DNA of 64,000 nucleotides. Source: Faecalibacter rhinopitheci. Its GTDB lineage: Bacteria; Bacteroidota; Bacteroidia; Flavobacteriales; Weeksellaceae. The position numbers and the translations under genes are program-made. The notes beneath the pieces are model-generated. The model searched no databases. It saw only the letters and a list, made by a program, of their open reading frames with translations, and was not told the DNA's origin. Shown here piece after piece: positions 42,485 to 50,564 of the stretch. Where the stretch lies: assembly GCF_015234135.1 (NCBI RefSeq), contig NZ_JADGIK010000006.1, positions 1 to 64,000 of the forward strand. Reading direction: 5' to 3'. Positions within the stretch are counted from its first letter, which is position 1; every line of letters starts with the position of its first letter.

Positions 42485-43573
42485 ATGAAAAGAGTCTTAC
42501 TTATAGCATCATTATTATTTGTTTTTAGTTGTAAAGGTGATAATCTTGAAATAGATGGTCGTGATCAAATTGTTTTTAATCAAACTGTTGATGACATAGC
42601 TAAAGATTTGCCATTATTACAACAAACGAAGTTTAAAGAAGCTTTAGACATTGTTTACCATTATCGTACTAATGCTACAAATAATGATGAACAACGATGG
42701 AGTGCAGTTCGTAATCTTCTCGATGGGAAAAACTCTGATGAAGTTTTTGAACTAGCTGAAAAGATAGCTTCAGAAAATGGTTTTACTTGGAATAGAAATC
42801 AGGTTCCTTTAGCTAATGGGATACCATTGCCAGGCTCTATAATTTCTGAAGAAGAAGTTCCTCAGGAAGAAGTTGAAATAAATAAAATTTCCCGATTCGA
42901 TTTTAGAGTAAGTAACGAAACAGAAGGTATTAGATTAGATCCTTTCTTTTTTGATAAAGATGGAAAAGAATTACAATTAGATAAAGTGAGTAATGCTACT
43001 GTGGAAGTTTTTAGTGGTGGTCAAGTAATATATACACAACGTGCAACTATCGATCCTAATTCTATGGATGCATTGTATCGTAATAATGGAATTTTAGTTA
43101 AGTATGTCAATCTTGATCCTTCTAAGATACAAGCAAATCATGTAGATGTATTGGTTCGTATTCCTCATCCTGAACGTTACTTAACACAACGTAAATCTGT
43201 TCAGTTACCTGATAATTTGGTTGCTGGAAAAGTTGAAAATAAAGTAGATTCTATTTCTAAAGTTATCAATAAAGATATTTCAATGATTACGACCTTAAGT
43301 AATCGTTTTATGCAAAACATCGCTAAGAAAAATTATTCTGCAGCATTTGCTTTAACTCGCAATAATGACTGGGCAACTTTCCAAAAATTTTCTTCAGATC
43401 ATTCAATTGCACTTCTGGAAAATTCTAAAATAAAAGATACAAAAGTTTTGGATGGAGATGAGAAAGTAACTGTAGTAGAAACAAATGTAAGTTTAGAAGA
43501 TAATACAACTAAAAGATATATATTAACTTTAGAAAATCTTAACAATAAGTGGTTTATCGTTAATTTAAAATAA
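42485..43573 (+). CDS. lipoprotein of unknown function
   Basis: A 362-residue lipoprotein: signal peptide and lipobox (LLFVFSCKGD, Cys16). The mature chain has a helical N-terminal part (DDIAKDLPLLQQTKFKEAL), an acidic linker (SEEEVPQEEVE), a beta-rich centre and a C-terminal domain like a small NTF2/DUF-type sandwich (YILTLENLNNKWFIVNLK). No enzyme motif. Its own promoter and terminator indicate a single-gene transcript. Confidence 0.75.
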   Translation: MKRVLLIASLLFVFSCKGDNLEIDGRDQIVFNQTVDDIAKDLPLLQQTKFKEALDIVYHYRTNATNNDEQRWSAVRNLLDGKNSDEVFELAEKIASENGFTWNRNQVPLANGIPLPGSIISEEEVPQEEVEINKISRFDFRVSNETEGIRLDPFFFDKDGKELQLDKVSNATVEVFSGGQVIYTQRATIDPNSMDALYRNNGILVKYVNLDPSKIQANHVDVLVRIPHPERYLTQRKSVQLPDNLVAGKVENKVDSISKVINKDISMITTLSNRFMQNIAKKNYSAAFALTRNNDWATFQKFSSDHSIALLENSKIKDTKVLDGDEKVTVVETNVSLEDNTTKRYILTLENLNNKWFIVNLK

Positions 43574-43593
43574 GAGTATAATTAAGAATATAT

Positions 43594-43628
43594 AAAAAAA
43601 CCTTCAAGTATTTGAAGGTTTTTTTTAT
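43594..43628. terminator. bidirectional terminator
   Basis: AAAAAAACCTTCAA and TTGAAGGTTTTTTT with GTAT loop, between converging lipoprotein genes. Confidence 0.92.
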
Positions 43629-43647
43629 GTATATAATGTAAATTTTA

Positions 43648-44349
43648 TTAGTTACCAGCAGCTTCTTTTTCTGCATCTGCTTTCATCTTAGCATTCGCAG
43701 TAATAGCAATTTCTACACGACGATTAGCTGCACGTCCTTCTGCAGTAGAATTGTCAGCAATAGGTTCTTCTAATCCTTTACCTGCTGAATTTAAACGAGA
43801 TGATGAAATCCCATTTGCAACTAAATAATCTTTTACAGATTTTGCACGTTGCTCAGACAATGGTTTATTGTAACCTTGAGAACCAACATTATCAGTATGT
43901 CCTACAATTAATAAATCAGTATCTGGATATTCATTGAATATTTCAATTAATTTATCTAAGTTTTGTTTTGCTGTAGAAGTTAATCCTGATTTATTATATT
44001 CAAAAGTTACTTTTGAATTTTCATCTAAGATCAAGTTAATACCTTCTTCTGTACGTACAACTTCAGCACCTGGTAAAACTTGCTCAATTTTTTGTGCTTG
44101 TTTATCCATTTTATTACCAATAACTCCACCAGCAGCACCACCTACAGCAGCACCAATTACAGCACCTAAAGCAGTGTTACCTCCTTTACCGATATTGTTA
44201 CCTAAAATTCCTCCAAGTACTGAACCAGCAACTACACCAATACCAGCACCTTTTTGAGTATTATTTGCATTTTGAACTGCTGAACATGAAGATAAAACGA
44301 ATGCTCCTCCAAGAACTAAAGCAGTTAATTTTGTATTTAATTTTTTCAT
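43648..44349 (-). CDS. OmpA-family lipoprotein with glycine zipper
   Basis: A 233-residue outer-membrane lipoprotein (lipobox LSSCSAV). A Gly/Ala-rich glycine-zipper segment (about 33-80; GVVAGSVLGGILGNNIG) is followed by an OmpA C-terminal domain (about 105-215) with the peptidoglycan-binding signature (VGHTDNVGSQGYNKPLSEQRAKSV, given by its key residues HTD, N and R). It anchors the outer membrane to the cell wall. A Lys/Glu/Ala tail closes the protein. Second gene after the lipocalin-like gene (19-bp gap). Confidence 0.92.
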   Translation of the reverse strand: MKKLNTKLTALVLGGAFVLSSCSAVQNANNTQKGAGIGVVAGSVLGGILGNNIGKGGNTALGAVIGAAVGGAAGGVIGNKMDKQAQKIEQVLPGAEVVRTEEGINLILDENSKVTFEYNKSGLTSTAKQNLDKLIEIFNEYPDTDLLIVGHTDNVGSQGYNKPLSEQRAKSVKDYLVANGISSSRLNSAGKGLEEPIADNSTAEGRAANRRVEIAITANAKMKADAEKEAAGN

Positions 44350-44368
44350 AATTTTTTTATTTAATTGA

Positions 44369-44884
44369 TTAACGTTGGAATGTATATACTACTTGAGCTA
44401 TTTTGCCATTAGCATTTACATCTTGTACTAAAGTCATAGAATTTGCATCAACATAATCTACTCTTAATTTGTATCCCGCTGTATTTTGCTTAGCTTTTAT
44501 TCCTGTTATATCTTTAAATGTAAAGTAAGTCGTATTCCCTTCCTCTTTAATATCCCAGATTATTTTAGCTGTACCAGATGGACAACCTGCATCAGAATTA
44601 TTAAAAGTATAAGTACCAGTTTTGTTATTCTGAACTAAGTTCCATGTTGAACCTTCGTAGCATGTAGGGTTAGCCATATCAAATACTGTAGAAATAGACT
44701 CTGTAACTTTTACATTTCCATCAATTTTTTGATTGTCTAATCCATTTACATTTACATTAGATAATGTCCAAGCTCCACGAACTTCTTTACCTGTTTCTTG
44801 TTGAGATTTAGCAACATTTGTAGCTGCGCATGAAGTTAAAATCAATGCAGACCCTACAACTAATGTTAGAATTCCTTTTTTCAT
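44369..44884 (-). CDS. lipocalin-like lipoprotein
   Basis: A 171-residue lipoprotein: MKKGILTLVVGSALILTSC ends in the acylated Cys. The body shows the lipocalin-like start VRGAWTLSNVNVNG and beta-strand alternation to the end (SMTLVQDVNANGKIAQVVYTF), matching the Bacteroidota lipocalin-like family rather than plasma lipocalins. ATG 44884 is preferred over a start seven codons upstream because it begins the signal peptide. It precedes the OmpA-type gene in one operon, suggesting a joint envelope role. Confidence 0.82.
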   Translation of the reverse strand: MKKGILTLVVGSALILTSCAATNVAKSQQETGKEVRGAWTLSNVNVNGLDNQKIDGNVKVTESISTVFDMANPTCYEGSTWNLVQNNKTGTYTFNNSDAGCPSGTAKIIWDIKEEGNTTYFTFKDITGIKAKQNTAGYKLRVDYVDANSMTLVQDVNANGKIAQVVYTFQR

Positions 44885-45012
44885 AGTTTTTATTATTTTA
44901 ATCAAAATTGGCTTAAAAAACGGCTTTTATAGATTTAATTAAAAGCACTTTTTAATTTTTTTAATACTCATATTCATTTTAGTCTAAAATATTGCCTTAA
45001 AACTTATTTAAA

Positions 45013-45906
45013 TCAATTTTCAGTTCGGATGGTATAAATTAAAGATGAATATTGTCCAGTTTTTTGCGCCTTGAAGTTTGATTTCATTCCGATATAAAAA
45101 GCTTTCAAAAAAGCGAAGGAATTATCCTTATATTTTTCAGAAAGTAAACTAACGTAAAATGCGTCTAACTTCATAGGACTTACGTTTTCAATTTTCATAC
45201 CAAATTTTTTAATTAATGATTGGATACTTTGAGGATTAAAATGCCATAAATGTCTTGGGACATCATATGCTGCCCAAACATTTCCATAATAGGTTGCATC
45301 GTAGGAAAGATGGTTAGGAACTGCAATGATTAATGTACCGTTTGGAGTTAAATGTTTTTTTAATTCTGATAATATCTCATTCAAATTAGGAATGTGTTCT
45401 AATACATGCCACATTGTAATAATATCAAACTTTTGGTTTATATCTTTTAATTCACAATTCACAACATTGTCTTTACCAATTTTTGATTGAGAAATTTCAA
45501 ATGCCTTTTCATTTGGTTCCATTCCTAATACATCATATCCATTTTTTTGCATATGTTGTAGAAAATCTCCAGCACCACAACCATAATCTAAAATCTTTTT
45601 ACCGTTTGTTGTTGAGCGAATTAAATTTAGCTTTTGATTTAGATTATAGACTTTAGCTATTTGATAAATTTTCTCAAAAAGTGTTTTTTTACCATCTGTA
45701 TGCGAAATGTAATTTTCACTTTCATAATATCGTGATAAATCATTTAGAGGTTGGGGAAAGGTATAATGTACACCTGTATTACTATCCTTATAAATTGAAA
45801 AATCTTCTTTCGTAAGAAAATGATCTTTTAGATCTAATACTTTTATACCAGAAAATCCTTCAATTGAAGGATTCTGGTGTGTTGTTTCACGTGGAACGTT
45901 ATTCAT
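45013..45906 (-). CDS. class I SAM-dependent methyltransferase
   Basis: A 297-residue methyltransferase. The SAM-binding motif I is ILDYGCGAGDFL (about 103-114), with acidic residue in GMEPNEKAFE and the post-I to motif III region (IITMWHVLEHIPNLNE, LKKHLTPNGTLIIAVPN). Substrate unknown; such genes near ybeY/mnmG are common in Flavobacteriia. Its ATG lies one base after the mnmG stop. Codons 3-7 (NVPRE) are encoded by a parS-like site, which may explain the unusual N terminus. Confidence 0.88.
   Translation of the reverse strand: MNNVPRETTHQNPSIEGFSGIKVLDLKDHFLTKEDFSIYKDSNTGVHYTFPQPLNDLSRYYESENYISHTDGKKTLFEKIYQIAKVYNLNQKLNLIRSTTNGKKILDYGCGAGDFLQHMQKNGYDVLGMEPNEKAFEISQSKIGKDNVVNCELKDINQKFDIITMWHVLEHIPNLNEILSELKKHLTPNGTLIIAVPNHLSYDATYYGNVWAAYDVPRHLWHFNPQSIQSLIKKFGMKIENVSPMKLDAFYVSLLSEKYKDNSFAFLKAFYIGMKSNFKAQKTGQYSSLIYTIRTEN
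45854..45873. repeat. 20-bp perfect palindrome beside parS
   Basis: AATCCTTCAATTGAAGGATT, 9 bp from the parS-like site and inside the methyltransferase coding sequence. It may be incidental. Confidence 0.5.
45883..45898. promoter_or_regulatory. parS-like site (one mismatch)
   Basis: TGTTTCACGTGGAACG, with one mismatch (last base) to the chromosomal parS pattern TGTTNCACGTGNAACA. It lies in the first codons of the methyltransferase gene. Confidence 0.65.
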
Positions 45907-45907
45907 T

Positions 45908-47779
45908 TTATCTTCCCATATGTATTAATAAAACACTAATATCAGCTGGAGAAACTCCACTAATACGTGATGCTTGTGCCACAGTAGCCGGTCTTATCTT
46001 ATCTAGTTTTTGTCTTGCTTCGATAGACATTGAACCCATAATACTATAATCAATATTTGTAGGAATTTTAAGATTTTCTAAACGCGTTAGTTTATCCGCA
46101 TTTTGTTGCTCTTTCTTAATATATCCTTTATACTTAATCTGAATTTCAGTCTGCTCTAATTCCTCTTCATTAATGTTATTCTCTTCAATAAAATTAGCAA
46201 CACGATTTAATTTAGTAAAATCGGCTAATTTTAATTCTGGGCGAGTAATTACATTAATCATTTTATTAGGCTGAGCCAATGGAGACCCATCACGTTCTTC
46301 AATCATTTCATTAATCTCAGCTGGTTTTACAGAATGCTCTTCAAAATAGTTAACCAATTTTTCAGCATTTTTAAACTTTTCATCCATACGTCTTAAACGC
46401 TCTTCAGAAGCTAAACCAATGTCATAACCTTTACGTGTTAATCTTTCATCAGCATTATCCTGACGTAATAAGATACGATATTCAGCACGAGATGTGAACA
46501 TACGATAGGGCTCTTCTGTTCCTTTAGTAATTAAATCATCAATAAGAACACCTATATAAGCTTCATTACGATTTAAGATAAATGGATCTTTTTCTTGAAT
46601 TTTTAAAGCTGCATTAATTCCAGCCATTAATCCCTGTGAAGCTGCTTCTTCATATCCTGTCGTTCCATTTATTTGTCCTGCACAATATAAGTTATCAATT
46701 AGTTTAGTTTCTAATGTATGTTTTAATTGTGTTGGTGGAAAATAATCATATTCGATAGCATAACCTGGTCTAAAGATTTTAGCTTTCTCAAAACCTGGAA
46801 TTGTTCTTAATGCTTTAGCTTGCACATCATCGGGTAGGGAAGTAGAGAACCCATTTATATAATATTCTACAGTATCCCAACCTTCAGGTTCAGCAAATAT
46901 TTGGTGACGGTCTTTATCCGCAAATCGATTTATTTTATCTTCTATAGATGGACAATATCTCGGTCCTGTAGATTTAATTGTACCATTAAACATTGGTGAA
47001 CGATCAAAACCTTCACGTAACATATCATGTACGTCTTGGTTGGTATATGTAATCCAACATGAGCGTTGCTTTGTCAGTTTAGGTGTGTTTGAATACGAAA
47101 ACTTAGAAGGGTTTTCATCACCAGCTTGTTCCATCATTTTTGAAAAATCCAACGAACGACCATCTACACGAGGTGGTGTTCCTGTTTTCATACGACCTGC
47201 TTGAAAACCTAAATCTACTAATTGTTCAGTAATTCCAAATGCTGCACCTTCTCCCATACGACCACCTCCAAATTGCTTTTCTCCAATATGAATTAAGCCA
47301 TTTAAAAATGTCCCGTTAGTTAAAACTACTGCTTTAGAACGAATCTCCATTCCCATAGCTGTACGAACTCCACAGACTTTACCACCTTCTACGATTAATG
47401 ATTTTACCATATCTTGGAAAAAATCTACATTTTCAGTACGTTCTAGTGAAAGACGCCATTCTTCAGCAAATCGCATACGATCTGATTGTGCTCTTGGCGA
47501 CCACATAGCAGGACCTTTAGATAGATTCAACATTTTAAATTGAATCATTGTCTTATCTGTGATGATTCCTGAATAACCACCTAATGCATCAATTTCGCGT
47601 ACAATTTGTCCTTTTGCAATTCCACCCATTGCAGGGTTACAAGACATTTGACCTATACTTTGTAGGTTCATAGTAACCAATAATGTTTTGGCTCCTAAAT
47701 TAGCAGCGGCAGCAGTTGCTTCGGCTCCAGCATGTCCACCACCAACTACAATTACGTCATATTCTGATTGAAATATCAT
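45908..47779 (-). CDS. mnmG: tRNA uridine-5-carboxymethylaminomethyl modification enzyme MnmG
   Basis: FAD-dependent enzyme that, with MnmE, installs the cmnm5 group on wobble U34 of certain tRNAs. The 623-residue protein shows the FAD-binding VVGGGHAGAEAT (11-22), the substrate/FAD loop MSCNPAMGGIAKG, FLNGLIHIG, GTPPRVDGR and the C-terminal MnmE-binding region ending IRPATVAQASRISGVSPADISVLL. Full length. mnmG (gidA) often lies close to oriC. Part of the operon patatin-ybeY-mnmG-methyltransferase. Confidence 0.97.
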   Translation of the reverse strand: MIFQSEYDVIVVGGGHAGAEATAAAANLGAKTLLVTMNLQSIGQMSCNPAMGGIAKGQIVREIDALGGYSGIITDKTMIQFKMLNLSKGPAMWSPRAQSDRMRFAEEWRLSLERTENVDFFQDMVKSLIVEGGKVCGVRTAMGMEIRSKAVVLTNGTFLNGLIHIGEKQFGGGRMGEGAAFGITEQLVDLGFQAGRMKTGTPPRVDGRSLDFSKMMEQAGDENPSKFSYSNTPKLTKQRSCWITYTNQDVHDMLREGFDRSPMFNGTIKSTGPRYCPSIEDKINRFADKDRHQIFAEPEGWDTVEYYINGFSTSLPDDVQAKALRTIPGFEKAKIFRPGYAIEYDYFPPTQLKHTLETKLIDNLYCAGQINGTTGYEEAASQGLMAGINAALKIQEKDPFILNRNEAYIGVLIDDLITKGTEEPYRMFTSRAEYRILLRQDNADERLTRKGYDIGLASEERLRRMDEKFKNAEKLVNYFEEHSVKPAEINEMIEERDGSPLAQPNKMINVITRPELKLADFTKLNRVANFIEENNINEEELEQTEIQIKYKGYIKKEQQNADKLTRLENLKIPTNIDYSIMGSMSIEARQKLDKIRPATVAQASRISGVSPADISVLLIHMGR

Positions 47780-47815
47780 GGATATAATCTTGTTTATATT
47801 TTTATAAAAACAAAC

Positions 47816-47835
47816 AATGTTCCACGTGGAACATT
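47816..47835. promoter_or_regulatory. parS site (perfect palindrome)
   Basis: AATGTTCCACGTGGAACATT, a perfect 20-bp palindrome containing TGTTCCACGTGGAACA, which matches the ParB-binding parS consensus. It lies between ybeY and mnmG and overlaps the ybeY stop codon. Confidence 0.8.
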
Positions 47836-48250
47836 ATTTAATTTGAAATCTATTTAAGTAAAAATCTTCTTTTTCTGTCATGATTCTTTTCTCATCTTCA
47901 CCTTTATCAGGATAACCAGCAAAATGAAGGATTCCATGAATCATCACACGAGCTAATTCGTTTTCAAATGAAACATTATTTTGCTCAGCATTATCTGCAA
48001 TTCTTTCTATACTAATAAAAATATCACCTGTAAGGACATCATCTTCTGAATTATCAAAACCAATTACATCAGTATAATAATCATGGTCTAAATATTGACG
48101 ATTAATTTCTAATAAGTACTCATCATCGCAGAATATGTAATTTAATTCCTCGATTGACTTACCTTCATTACTCATACTTTCAGTAATCCAGTCAATCCAT
48201 TCTTGACTGTTTTGTAATTCAAATTCTGTTTCGTAAAATAATTCTATCAT
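47834..48250 (-). CDS. ybeY: endoribonuclease YbeY (rRNA maturation factor)
   Basis: A 138-residue metal-dependent RNase involved in 16S rRNA 3' end processing and ribosome quality control. Family segments: INRQYLDHDYYTDVIGFD and the metal site MIHGILHFAGYPDKGEDE. The third His of the usual HxxxHxxxxxH is replaced by Asp, as I would expect for Bacteroidota. It begins 4 bp after the patatin-like gene stop. Confidence 0.93.
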   Translation of the reverse strand: MIELFYETEFELQNSQEWIDWITESMSNEGKSIEELNYIFCDDEYLLEINRQYLDHDYYTDVIGFDNSEDDVLTGDIFISIERIADNAEQNNVSFENELARVMIHGILHFAGYPDKGEDEKRIMTEKEDFYLNRFQIK

Positions 48251-48254
48251 TGTT

Positions 48255-50471
48255 TTAAAACCAATAGCCTAAGCTTAAATTAAACAAACCTTTGTTTGTG
48301 TGAGGAGAAAATGACCAAATAAAATTAAGAGGTCCTAAAGGACTATCATAACCATAATTTGCTCCAAACCCTAAATATTTATAATCTAAAAGTTGAATAT
48401 GCTCTAATCTATCTTCTACATTAGCTAAATTAGCAAATACACCGGCATAATGATTTTTAAGTATTTTAAATTGAAGCTCAGATCCAATAATTAATTTATT
48501 ATCTCCAATTACTGAGGCAAAAGGTAATCCATAAAACTTCGTATAATTTAAAAATCGTTGTCGAACATATCCTCCAACTATAAACTTTTGAGGGTCTGTA
48601 TTATTCCCGTTAAAAAAGGTTCCAAAGTTAGCAGTAAATCTGTAACTTACGAAATTATTAATGTGAAAATTAGCTTCTAAATCTGCTTGTAATTCATAAA
48701 TTTTATCAAAGTTTTTAACATTTGAATCAAAAATATATTTTAGAGAAGAATAAAATTTAAATCCACGCGATGCAAAATTAGGATTATTACGATTATCAGC
48801 GCCTATATATGTATAGGCTTTCCAGTAATTACCACGGTTATCAGCAGAGTAAGGAAAATTGGAAACATTAGAAATATTCTTTGTAAAAAGCTCTATGTAT
48901 TGATGCTCTAAACCAAATCCTAAAGCATATTTTTCTTTGATAGTTGATTGGATATAAAATTGATTTATAAAATCATTAAAAGTATAATTTAATTCACCTA
49001 AGTCTGGATGTTCTTCCGTACTTAGATCTCGTAGATCTACTTCCTTTTTAAAACGATACATTCTAGATCTTATACCTACGCTAGGATAATATCCGTTGTC
49101 TACAAAATAATTCATGTTGTAACGAATATGATCGCCTACTACAAAATCCGTAGACAGTGTTGAATTTTTGAAAATTAAATTTTTGGCCGTAAAGTTTAGT
49201 AACAAACTAGTTTTGAAAAAATCATCATAATGAAGTCCAAAACGTAGTTTCTGTTTTACTGGATTTTCTGTAATAACGAGATCAAGATTATAATCTTTGA
49301 CGTCATTATCCATTAATTTGTATTCAATCTTACTAAAATTTCCTGAAGAATAAAGTCGATTAATTCCTTGTTGAATTTCTTCAAAACTTGCTAATTGTGG
49401 TGATTTAATTTTTAGTTTTCCCTCAATATAATTTTTATTAAAAGTAGAATTACCGTTAATATTCACATTTTTTACTAAAATATACTCTTTCAGATCTAAA
49501 GATTTCCTTTCATTATTTAGATTTCCTTGTAATTTAGCAATGTTCTGAAGTGCTTCAAATTGTAAAGTGGCGGCTTCGGTACCAGTTTTTAATATAGGAT
49601 CAATATCTCCAAAACTAGTTACATTATATCCATCCATTTTTGGTACAATCATAAGATCAACTAATTTTCGTTGCTCTTCAGATTTTTTTTCCATGTTAAA
49701 CTTTACGATTTGCATCATAACATCAGTTGCAGAAGTTAACTCATCAGCAGTTTTTAGAGGGTCTTGTAAATCGACTCCAATGATGATATCTGCTCCCATA
49801 TCTTTTACTTCTTTTACTGGAAAGTTGTTGAGAACTCCACCATCAATATAGAGATCATCCCCAATTTTAACAGGTTTTATCATAGAAGGATAAGCGCCAC
49901 TAGCAAGCACTATTTGTGGCAAATATCCTGATTTGAATATCTTTTCTTCTCCCGTTACTATATTAGTTGCAATACAAACAAATGGAATTGGAAGATCTTT
50001 AAAATCAGTAATGTCATGTACATGTCTAAATAGGTATGTTAGCATATCTAGTGGTCCTTGCCCGTTAGATATAGCCTGAGGTATAGTAAGCTTAAAATTA
50101 TTAAATGGAAGTTCTAATATATATTTTTCACTATTATATTTTTCGAAATATGGAATTTCTTTTCGATTTTTTTCATTGATAATAAGAGACGTTAAGTCGA
50201 GTTGTTTAATAATTTTTTCTAATTCATCTGGAGAGTAACCCGCAGCGTAAAGCCCACCTACAATAGCTCCCATACTTGTACCACCTATATAGTCAATCTT
50301 AATGCCTGCCTCTTCTATTTTTTTTAAAGCACCTATATGAGCGTAGCCTTTTGCACCACCACCACTTAATACAACACCAACTTTTGGTCTATAAGTAGGA
50401 GTAATACTGTCTTGGGCAAAATTTATTGCAGGAAGTAAGAAAACTGCTAATATGAATCGTCTTATGCTCAT
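48255..50471 (-). CDS. patatin-like phospholipase with POTRA and outer-membrane barrel
   Basis: A 738-residue type Vd-like autotransporter (PlpD group). After a signal peptide (to about 19) comes a patatin domain (about 30-300): oxyanion GGGAKG (37-42), nucleophile elbow GGTSMG with S66, and the catalytic Asp D210 in YIDGG. A POTRA-like domain (about 330-410; VNINGNSTFNKNYIEGKL) precedes a 16-strand-like beta barrel that ends NLSLGYWF with the terminal aromatic residue expected for BAM substrates. It hydrolyses lipids at the surface or after release. It heads the ybeY-mnmG operon. Confidence 0.9.
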   Translation of the reverse strand: MSIRRFILAVFLLPAINFAQDSITPTYRPKVGVVLSGGGAKGYAHIGALKKIEEAGIKIDYIGGTSMGAIVGGLYAAGYSPDELEKIIKQLDLTSLIINEKNRKEIPYFEKYNSEKYILELPFNNFKLTIPQAISNGQGPLDMLTYLFRHVHDITDFKDLPIPFVCIATNIVTGEEKIFKSGYLPQIVLASGAYPSMIKPVKIGDDLYIDGGVLNNFPVKEVKDMGADIIIGVDLQDPLKTADELTSATDVMMQIVKFNMEKKSEEQRKLVDLMIVPKMDGYNVTSFGDIDPILKTGTEAATLQFEALQNIAKLQGNLNNERKSLDLKEYILVKNVNINGNSTFNKNYIEGKLKIKSPQLASFEEIQQGINRLYSSGNFSKIEYKLMDNDVKDYNLDLVITENPVKQKLRFGLHYDDFFKTSLLLNFTAKNLIFKNSTLSTDFVVGDHIRYNMNYFVDNGYYPSVGIRSRMYRFKKEVDLRDLSTEEHPDLGELNYTFNDFINQFYIQSTIKEKYALGFGLEHQYIELFTKNISNVSNFPYSADNRGNYWKAYTYIGADNRNNPNFASRGFKFYSSLKYIFDSNVKNFDKIYELQADLEANFHINNFVSYRFTANFGTFFNGNNTDPQKFIVGGYVRQRFLNYTKFYGLPFASVIGDNKLIIGSELQFKILKNHYAGVFANLANVEDRLEHIQLLDYKYLGFGANYGYDSPLGPLNFIWSFSPHTNKGLFNLSLGYWF

Positions 50472-50507
50472 TAATGTACTGATTATTATCTTATAAAGAT
50501 ACTTTAA

Positions 50508-50564
50508 ATAAAGATTAAAAAATAAAGGTTGTGAATTTCACAACCTTTATTTTTTAATCTTTAT
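50508..50564 (-). terminator. terminator with 27-bp arms at the end of murF-alr
   Basis: Arms of 27 bp around ATT, centred on GGTTGTGA-ATT-TCACAACC and flanked by AATAAA/TTTATT. It overlaps the last codons of murF-alr (stop at 50554-50556). Confidence 0.85.

Noticed and set aside
44935-44955. Hairpin AATTAAAA-GCAC-TTTTTAATT as a terminator after the methyltransferase gene
   Set aside because: It lies near the start of the next gene in an all-A/T context with a weak stem; not distinguishable from chance.
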